NCBI RefSeq assembly: GCF_938039775.1
Contig: NZ_CALHTQ010000057.1
Span: 1-20,196 of the forward strand
Reading direction: 5' to 3'
DNA: 20,196 nucleotides
Origin: an uncultured Mogibacterium sp.
GTDB lineage: Bacteria > Bacillota_A > Clostridia > Peptostreptococcales > Anaerovoracaceae
The notes under the pieces were generated by a model that did not search any database, was not told the origin of the DNA, and worked only from the letters and a program-made list of their open reading frames with translations. Made by a program: the position numbers and the translations under genes. Each line of letters starts with the position of its first letter. The stretch's first letter is position 1. Positions 15,269-20,196 of the stretch are shown in pieces.

Positions 15269-16540
15269 TTAGCCTAGCACCTCGATAAATGCTTCGATAC
15301 GTGTCTTGAGTTGCTGTGCATCGCTGTCAGTGTAGTCTGTCTCGATTCCGAGCACAGGGATTCCAGCTTCCTTGAGCTTATCCTCAAGCAGGTAGCCCTC
15401 GATGTCGTATGTCTGGCAGAACTTTAGGTTAACGTCGATTACAGCATCTACGTCATATTCCTTAGCAAGTCTGATTATATCGTCAAAACGACCTGAGTTA
15501 GGAGTGAAGCAAGCACAGTTAATCTTCATGTAACGGTCAGCGATATTTGAAACCATCTCATCAAGATTCTCACCTGATTCATCTACAAAGTTCTCAAAGT
15601 AACGAGTTCCAGTACATGTCTCTTCACATACAACAGCTGCACCAGAAGTCTCAATTAGATTATGCATCTTCCAGTTTGGAATAGCCATAGGTGTTCCAGA
15701 AATCATGATGCGCTTAGTTCCAGCAGGGAATACTGAAACGCCGTCAGCAACTCTCTTCTCGAGCTCGTCGCATAGCTTGTTAACCATAGTTGTGAATCTC
15801 TCAGGATCGTCGTAGTAAGCAATCTGCGAGATGAGGAGAGTGTCAGTTCCGCTGATAGGAACATTCTTGTTCTTACGTAGATCATATAGTCTCTTGAGAG
15901 CCGCACGCTTAGCGTTGATCTTCTTGATATTTTCAGCTAGCTTCTCAGGAGTGATCTTGTTGCCAGTCTCCTTTTCAACCATTTCAAGAAGATCGTGACA
16001 TTCGTCAGCCCACTTCTCGATATCCTTAGGTCTCTTCATCTGAGGAAGATCCATGATGTGCATCTGAACGTCAGTGCCAAGGATTTCATAAGCCTTCTTC
16101 TTGCCATCGCAAGTGTTCTCGCCTATGTAGATATCAGCGAGTCTGTAGAAAGGACATGTCCTGTCAAATCTAGCTCCAAGCATAGCCTTGATGAGAGGAC
16201 ATGTGTTTGCTGGTAAATATCTCTCTCCGCCTGGTACCCAGAACTGAGAGCCTGCGCAAAGACCCGTAGCGATACCGTTACCTGCAAAGATAATCTCATC
16301 AGGAACGTAAGTACAGAATGTTCCGAAAACCTTGCCACCATTCTTTTTAAACTCAACTAGCTCAGCAGGGCGTAGACCGTGAACATCAGCGAGAACCATA
16401 TCAAAGTAGTCCATAGCCTCTGGTCTATTCTCCTGAGAAAGAAATACGTCCCCGATTGCTCCTGGAAGAACGCTACATAGTAGATCGTGGTTTTCCACAT
16501 CCATGCCGAGATCTTCCCACATCTTACGATAATCTGCCAT
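15269..16540 (-). CDS. HgdB-like protein, probable double-cubane [Fe8S9] cluster protein
   Basis: A 423-residue protein of the 2-hydroxyacyl-CoA dehydratase D-component (HgdB) superfamily. Cysteines are at 22, 76, 95, 114, 129, 144, 181, 257, 305, 309, 342, 344 and 375, including GTFCTYVPDEIIFA, NTCPLIKA, ENTCDGKKK, CEETCTGTRYF and INCACFTPN. Classical dehydratases need two related subunits; here there is only one, next to its activase, which is the arrangement known for double-cubane cluster proteins. These reduce small molecules with electrons from the activase; the physiological substrate is unknown. An ATG 27 bases upstream extends the frame, but the one chosen (MADYRKMW) has GGAGG at 7-base spacing. 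It is the first gene of the operon. Confidence 0.88.
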   Translation of the reverse strand: MADYRKMWEDLGMDVENHDLLCSVLPGAIGDVFLSQENRPEAMDYFDMVLADVHGLRPAELVEFKKNGGKVFGTFCTYVPDEIIFAGNGIATGLCAGSQFWVPGGERYLPANTCPLIKAMLGARFDRTCPFYRLADIYIGENTCDGKKKAYEILGTDVQMHIMDLPQMKRPKDIEKWADECHDLLEMVEKETGNKITPEKLAENIKKINAKRAALKRLYDLRKNKNVPISGTDTLLISQIAYYDDPERFTTMVNKLCDELEKRVADGVSVFPAGTKRIMISGTPMAIPNWKMHNLIETSGAAVVCEETCTGTRYFENFVDESGENLDEMVSNIADRYMKINCACFTPNSGRFDDIIRLAKEYDVDAVIDVNLKFCQTYDIEGYLLEDKLKEAGIPVLGIETDYTDSDAQQLKTRIEAFIEVLG

Positions 16541-16547
16541 TTTTAAA

Positions 16548-16552
16548 CCTCC
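16548..16552 (-). promoter_or_regulatory. Ribosome binding site that decides the start of the double-cubane gene
   Basis: GGAGG on the minus strand lies 7 bases before the ATG at 16540. It falls inside the frame of the longer alternative start at 16567, which has no comparable site. Confidence 0.82.
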
Positions 16553-16580
16553 ATAATAATAAGTCAAATATACTGATAAA

Positions 16581-16608
16581 ATTATATCAACTAAGTGAGT
16601 AGTTCGAA
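16581..16608 (-). promoter_or_regulatory. Extended -10 promoter for the double-cubane operon
   Basis: On the minus strand TATAAT (16581-16586) is preceded by TGA (extended -10). A weak -35, TTCGAA (16603-16608), lies 16 bases upstream. It is about 40 bases before the start codon. Confidence 0.55.
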
Positions 16609-16787
16609 CATTGAATAAAATGATAAATTTTATACAATCTATAGAAATTTTTTATAATCATTTGACACTTTATAAATATGGTATGAGTGCAGGTGATAAT
16701 TAGCAGATATTGTGGAAAGGGTGCTATCAAAAGAAGTGAGCATTCAGGAAATAGACTTATTATGAACATACTATTTTGGAAAAAATG

Positions 16788-16815
16788 TTGACAATTAAAA
16801 TCAATGTGATACAAT
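16788..16815 (+). promoter_or_regulatory. Strong sigma-A-type promoter for glutathione peroxidase
   Basis: Perfect TTGACA (16788-16793), a 16-base spacer and TACAAT (16810-16815) with TGA immediately before it (extended -10). This is the best promoter in the window. Confidence 0.78.
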
Positions 16816-16824
16816 TGAATTGTT
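16810..16824. promoter_or_regulatory. 7-1-7 inverted repeat over the peroxidase -10 and probable start site (operator candidate)
   Basis: TACAATT, G, AATTGTT: six of seven positions are complementary around a single central base. Fur-family operators (Fur, PerR, Zur) have this geometry, but the bases do not match the classical PerR box well. Its position over the -10 suits a repressor. Confidence 0.4.
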
Positions 16825-16880
16825 CAAAAGACGTTTAAGAAAACTAATTTATATATGAGATATTCATAGGAGGATATGAG

Positions 16881-17426
16881 ATGGCACAGATTTATGATTT
16901 TAAGCTAGCTAGACCTGATGGAAGTGAGCTAAACCTTGCAGATAACAAGGGTAAGGTAATGATTATCGTTAACACTGCAACTGGATGTGGATTCACTCCT
17001 CAGTATGAGCCACTAGAGGCACTTTACAAGGAGCTACACGAGTCTGGACTTGAGATTATCGATATCCCTTGCAACCAGTTCGGTGGACAGGCACCTGGAT
17101 CAGACGAAGAAATCCACGAGTTCTGCACACTCAACTACAACACAACATTCCCACAGCTTAAGAAGTCTGATGTAAACGGGGAGAACGAGCTTCCACTTTA
17201 CACATTCCTTAAGAGCCAGAAGGGTTTCGAGGGCTTCGGAGACTTCCCAGACAGAGAGAAGTTTGAGGAGTTCGTTGCAATGGGCGATCCTGATTTCAGA
17301 AACAACGCTAACATCAAGTGGAACTTCACAAAGTTCATCGTAGATAGAGAAGGAAACGTAGTTGCAAGATTCGAGCCAACAGCTGATATGGCAGAGGTTG
17401 CTGCCTTTGTTAAGAGCCTTATCTAA
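16881..17426 (+). CDS. Glutathione peroxidase family protein (cysteine form)
   Basis: A 181-residue peroxidase of the GPx/BsaA family that reduces hydrogen peroxide or organic hydroperoxides; bacterial cysteine forms generally use thioredoxin rather than glutathione. The catalytic tetrad is visible: peroxidatic C36 in NTATGCGFTPQY, Q70 in NQFGGQAPG, and W147-N148 in IKWNFTKF. C36 is cysteine, not selenocysteine. C64 (DIPCNQFGG) and C82 (EFCTLNYN) are also present; C82 lies near where resolving cysteines occur in thioredoxin-dependent members. There is no signal peptide, so it should be cytoplasmic. AGGAGG lies 7 bases before the ATG, and the gene is monocistronic between a strong promoter and a strong terminator. 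It protects an anaerobe against peroxide, consistent with the oxygen-sensitive operon beside it. Confidence 0.94.
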   Translation: MAQIYDFKLARPDGSELNLADNKGKVMIIVNTATGCGFTPQYEPLEALYKELHESGLEIIDIPCNQFGGQAPGSDEEIHEFCTLNYNTTFPQLKKSDVNGENELPLYTFLKSQKGFEGFGDFPDREKFEEFVAMGDPDFRNNANIKWNFTKFIVDREGNVVARFEPTADMAEVAAFVKSLI

Positions 17427-17479
17427 TCTATAAATATTCACACATAAAAGATTAAAGGTACACAGATAGTATGAATTAT

Positions 17480-17504
17480 GAGACGCTTCGGCGTCTCTTT
17501 TTTT
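17480..17504 (+). terminator. Intrinsic terminator of glutathione peroxidase
   Basis: Seven-pair GC-rich stem GAGACGC / GCGTCTC closed by a TTCG tetraloop, followed by seven T. Confidence 0.92.
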
Positions 17505-17507
17505 GCT

Positions 17508-17536
17508 TTGACATTATGATATAGCTGCGATAGTAT
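17508..17536 (+). promoter_or_regulatory. Promoter for the membrane protein gene at 17587
   Basis: Perfect TTGACA (17508-17513), a 17-base spacer and TAGTAT (17531-17536), immediately after the peroxidase terminator and about 50 bases before the start codon. Confidence 0.6.
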
Positions 17537-17586
17537 CGTAGCAGTAAGATAGTGCTCGAATATTAGCGACTCTTGAGGTAGGAGAG

Positions 17587-18678
17587 ATGAAGAAAAGCGG
17601 AATTAGCCTAAAATTCAATTATTTCATACAAGTTGGAGTAGCTGTGACTCTTGCTTCCTCGTTTAATGTATGGCTTGTAATTAGTGGGTCAGATATCGGT
17701 TTTGTTAAATACATTATAACTGCAGTTCTTTCATGCCTTGTTGCAGAAATATTTGTTAGAGTATTATCTCCTGTCAAATACATCGTGAATAGCCTGATAT
17801 GGAAATCAAAAGAGAGCAAGCAGTCAGTATATGCCTTCTGGATATTAGTATATCTCAAGGGTCGCATTAACCACTCATGGCAATTATATATGATAAATGA
17901 ACTCTTTATTCCAGATAAATACCTGCGATGCTCAATGAAGAATCTGAGCTATGAAGAAATAAGATTAGAATTACGAAGAGTGGAGATACTGACGGAAATC
18001 GTTATGTTCATTCTATACAGCTGTGTTTCATTTGCAATTTATAGGACTAGTAACATGCCGTTCTACTTGATTCCTCTTGCTGGAATGGCTATAGATATAG
18101 CAAATTCGAATATTGAAATGGAAATATTTAGAGGTAAATTCACGAAGCTTCGCGACTCAAAATATTTTGAATATTATGTAATTAGGGAGCGGTTACTCGC
18201 GGACTCTAATGATGAAGAAGCGATTAAGCGATTTTTAGAGCTCGAAGCTGAGAACTTTGAAGACAGAGAAAGAATTCACGAGAGGATATCAATCTGGAGC
18301 AGGATAGTCGTAGGAAAAGCTCTGAACAGAGAAACTCTTACAGAAGAGATGAAGTTCTTGCTAGAGAGAAAATATCTCGAAGTTGTGTGGGAACTATTCG
18401 TTACACATGAAACATTAAACTTACTGAATCTTTATATTGCATATGCAGTGGTAGTTGGAGAAACGAATACGGAGAAAGTCGCACTAAATATCTTAAACAG
18501 ATGGAAATCTCAGGATATAGGGGCTAAGTTAAAGGCTAAGTTCGAAGCGTCTGAGCAGGCCTTTGGTGGGGATAGAACTAAGCTAAGGGAATTAAGGCTA
18601 CGCGCTGGCGAGTTTTATGAGGAATTTGCAGACTGCAGAAATGATGTTGATGAAGTAAAGAAGGCTTGCATCAAATGA
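17587..18678 (+). CDS. Membrane protein of unknown function with a long charged cytoplasmic domain
   Basis: A 363-residue protein with four likely membrane segments in two pairs (about 11-32, 38-60, 135-153 and 157-174). Between the pairs lies a basic, aromatic-rich stretch. The last 185 residues are charged and helical (for example LLADSNDEEAIKRFLELEAENFEDRERI) and suggest helical repeats, without a recognised motif. By charge the C-terminal part is cytoplasmic. No family was recognised. GAGG (17575-17578) at 8-base spacing is the better ribosome site; the nearer AGGAG leaves only two bases. The gene has its own promoter and terminator, so it is probably transcribed alone. Confidence 0.8.
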   Translation: MKKSGISLKFNYFIQVGVAVTLASSFNVWLVISGSDIGFVKYIITAVLSCLVAEIFVRVLSPVKYIVNSLIWKSKESKQSVYAFWILVYLKGRINHSWQLYMINELFIPDKYLRCSMKNLSYEEIRLELRRVEILTEIVMFILYSCVSFAIYRTSNMPFYLIPLAGMAIDIANSNIEMEIFRGKFTKLRDSKYFEYYVIRERLLADSNDEEAIKRFLELEAENFEDRERIHERISIWSRIVVGKALNRETLTEEMKFLLERKYLEVVWELFVTHETLNLLNLYIAYAVVVGETNTEKVALNILNRWKSQDIGAKLKAKFEASEQAFGGDRTKLRELRLRAGEFYEEFADCRNDVDEVKKACIK

Positions 18679-18711
18679 ATAAAGCCTGAAAAGAATGATA
18701 TTACTTAAATG

Positions 18712-18749
18712 AAAAATCGTTTGCAGCATTACACTGCAAACGATTTTTT
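18712..18749. terminator. Bidirectional terminator between convergent genes
   Basis: Perfect 15-bp stem AAAAATCGTTTGCAG / CTGCAAACGATTTTT with loop CATTACA. T runs on both strands let it serve the membrane protein gene (plus) and lpdA (minus). Confidence 0.9.
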
Positions 18750-18793
18750 ATAACTAATTCGATATTAATCCAGCAGCGTCTCGGTAGCTGATA

Positions 18794-20167
18794 CTATCTT
18801 GCTGCTTCTGCAATCGCTTCCACGAATGTTGGGTGTGGATGGATTGTGGAAGCTACATCTTCGAGTGTCAGCTTGTTTGAAATAGCTAGCGCCAATTCGC
18901 CTACGAGATCGGTAGCGCGGCCGCACATGAGCTGTGCGCCGAGCAATATATGGCTGTCTGCGTCGGCAATCAGCTTGATAGTGCCGCGGCCGAGGTCCTC
19001 GAGGACTGTCTTGCCGTTTGCACCCATAGCATACTTCTTAGTGATAACTTCGATACCCTGCTCCTTGGCCTCGTCCGCGGAGATGCCGACGGACGCAATC
19101 TCAGGCACCGTGTATATGCAAGTTGGGACTGTTGCCATGCGGATTGGTGGTTCCTGTCCGTTCATGTGGGCAACTGCGTTTCTGCCCTCAGCTGTTGCTG
19201 TGTGAGCAAGCTCGATGCCGCCGATTGCGTCACCTATGCCATATATGCTCGGACTCGCCGACTGGTAGTTTTCGTTAACGGCGAGTCGGCCGCGCTCTCC
19301 TGCAAGATGCTGGAGCTGTTCAGATAGCAGACTAGGAACATCAGAGCGTCTGCCAACAGCCATGAGAACAGCATCTGCAGGGATAGATTTCTCTTCATCC
19401 TTTTCAGTATAGACAACCGCAAGTCTCCCGTCGGCCTGCTCAATTCTTACAACAGGGCACTTAGTTAGAACATCTATGCCATCCTTCTGCAGTCCCATCT
19501 TCAGACTGCGGGCCAATTCCTTATCAACAGTAGGAATGAGACGGTCTAGAGCCTCAACAACAGTTACGTGTGATCCAAAACCATTGTATACAGTAGCAAA
19601 TTCAACACCGATAACGCCGCCGCCGATGATCACGAGATCATCGAAGGGCTTACCGCCCTGCTCGAGGAGCCTAGTCGAGTCCATAACACCCTCGAGCTCG
19701 GCGCCTTCAATAGGCGGAATAAACGGATTGCCACCAGTAGCAATCAAGATGAATTTGCCAGTTACCTCATGTGATTCGCCCTCTGCATCTGTATAAGATA
19801 CAGTGTGCTCATCTTTGACTAGCGCGAGGCCATGAATTAGGTCAATCTTAGCCTTTGCAAGGCCAGTTTCAATGCCCTCGCGTAGGGTATCAAGCACCTC
19901 GTCCTTGCGAGTTCTAATAGCATCGAGGTCAACCTTAACATCAGCAGCATTAACGCCGATTTTAGCACCCTCTCTAGCTTCCTTAGCGAGCTCGGACGAG
20001 CGCATGATAGTTTTTGTAGGCACGCAGCCTCTGTTGAGGCAGGTGCCACCAACTCTATCCTTCTCAATTACAGCAACCTTCATGCCGTACTTAACAGCGT
20101 CAAAAGCAGCCTCGTAGCCACCAGGGCCAGCACCAATAACAACTAGATCATAATTAAATTCAGCCAT
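18794..20167 (-). CDS. lpdA: Dihydrolipoyl dehydrogenase
   Basis: FAD- and NAD-dependent enzyme that reoxidises dihydrolipoamide in 2-oxo-acid dehydrogenase complexes or the glycine cleavage system. The 457-residue length is standard, with no N-terminal lipoyl domain. Residues 7-20 (DLVVIGAGPGGYEA) bind FAD. The redox disulfide is C43/C48 in GGTCLNRGCVPTK. The NAD motif is VIIGGGVIGVEFA, the second FAD motif YGIGDAIGG, and the dimer-interface catalytic pair lies in the C-terminal HPHPTFVEA (H445, E450). AGAGGA lies just before the ATG. Partner genes, if linked, would be beyond the right edge; in anaerobes of this kind glycine cleavage is a frequent partner, but nothing here decides it. Confidence 0.94.
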   Translation of the reverse strand: MAEFNYDLVVIGAGPGGYEAAFDAVKYGMKVAVIEKDRVGGTCLNRGCVPTKTIMRSSELAKEAREGAKIGVNAADVKVDLDAIRTRKDEVLDTLREGIETGLAKAKIDLIHGLALVKDEHTVSYTDAEGESHEVTGKFILIATGGNPFIPPIEGAELEGVMDSTRLLEQGGKPFDDLVIIGGGVIGVEFATVYNGFGSHVTVVEALDRLIPTVDKELARSLKMGLQKDGIDVLTKCPVVRIEQADGRLAVVYTEKDEEKSIPADAVLMAVGRRSDVPSLLSEQLQHLAGERGRLAVNENYQSASPSIYGIGDAIGGIELAHTATAEGRNAVAHMNGQEPPIRMATVPTCIYTVPEIASVGISADEAKEQGIEVITKKYAMGANGKTVLEDLGRGTIKLIADADSHILLGAQLMCGRATDLVGELALAISNKLTLEDVASTIHPHPTFVEAIAEAAR

Positions 20168-20196
20168 ATCTTCCTCTTTTCATAACGATAGTGCAG

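Larger units (their letters stand above)
16541..16880. other. Divergent intergenic region between the double-cubane operon and glutathione peroxidase
   Basis: A 340-base AT-rich region without a supported gene. It holds the minus-strand promoter at 16581-16608, the plus-strand promoter at 16788-16815 and an inverted repeat at 16810-16824. A perfect TTGACA (16662-16667) has no partner -10. Nothing was recognised between about 16700 and 16780. Confidence 0.6.

Noticed and set aside
16541..16567. Upstream start for the double-cubane gene, adding nine residues
   Set aside because: The GGAGG site lies inside this extension at ideal spacing from the later ATG, and the extra residues are in fact the ribosome-site region translated.
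16662..16667. Perfect TTGACA in the divergent spacer
   Set aside because: No acceptable -10 lies 16-18 bases downstream; the better gpx promoter is at 16788-16815.
16587..16814. 75-residue minus-strand frame in the divergent spacer
   Set aside because: No ribosome site, AT-driven composition, and it overlaps both promoters.

Overview
The window looks like a chromosomal segment of an anaerobic Gram-positive bacterium, most likely of the class Clostridia. The grounds are strong AGGAGG ribosome sites, many intrinsic terminators, an LPxTG surface protein, an oxygen-sensitive double-cubane/2-hydroxyacyl-CoA dehydratase-type operon, and the order rpmE-prfA-ywlC-rpiB-upp. Moderate GC with frequent AGA arginine codons would suit the Eubacteriales family that includes Mogibacterium; that placement is a guess. 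No tRNA, rRNA, CRISPR array, insertion sequence or phage gene was seen.

Layout. (1) 1-4037, minus strand: coaBC (coenzyme A synthesis) followed by a very large gene that leaves the window at base 1. The visible 921 residues are an HD phosphohydrolase domain, a long helical-repeat-like region, and the first motif of a nucleotidyltransferase. (2) 4260-9376, plus strand: a translation and nucleotide housekeeping run of rpmE, prfA, ywlC/sua5, rpiB, upp and tyrS, punctuated by terminators after rpmE, upp and tyrS. prmC, often found beside prfA, is not here. (3) 9518-11518, plus strand: a cysteine-rich C-GCAxxG-C-C protein, a small two-helix membrane protein, and a LysR regulator with its own promoter. 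(4) 11698-13911: an AT-rich accessory patch with an LPKTG-anchored surface protein and a convergent, acidic protein of unknown function. (5) 14091-16540, minus strand: a three-gene operon of an HgdB-like double-cubane protein, a DUF3343 protein and the ATP-dependent activase. (6) 16881-18678, plus strand: a cysteine glutathione peroxidase divergent from that operon, with a strong promoter overlapped by a 7-1-7 inverted repeat, then an unrecognised membrane protein. (7) 18794-20167, minus strand: dihydrolipoyl dehydrogenase.

The most interesting items are the HD/repeat/nucleotidyltransferase fusion at the left edge, the single-subunit double-cubane reductase operon facing a peroxide-defence gene, and the regulatory DNA around the surface-protein and peroxidase genes. 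No wholly new multi-gene system could be demonstrated from the sequence alone.
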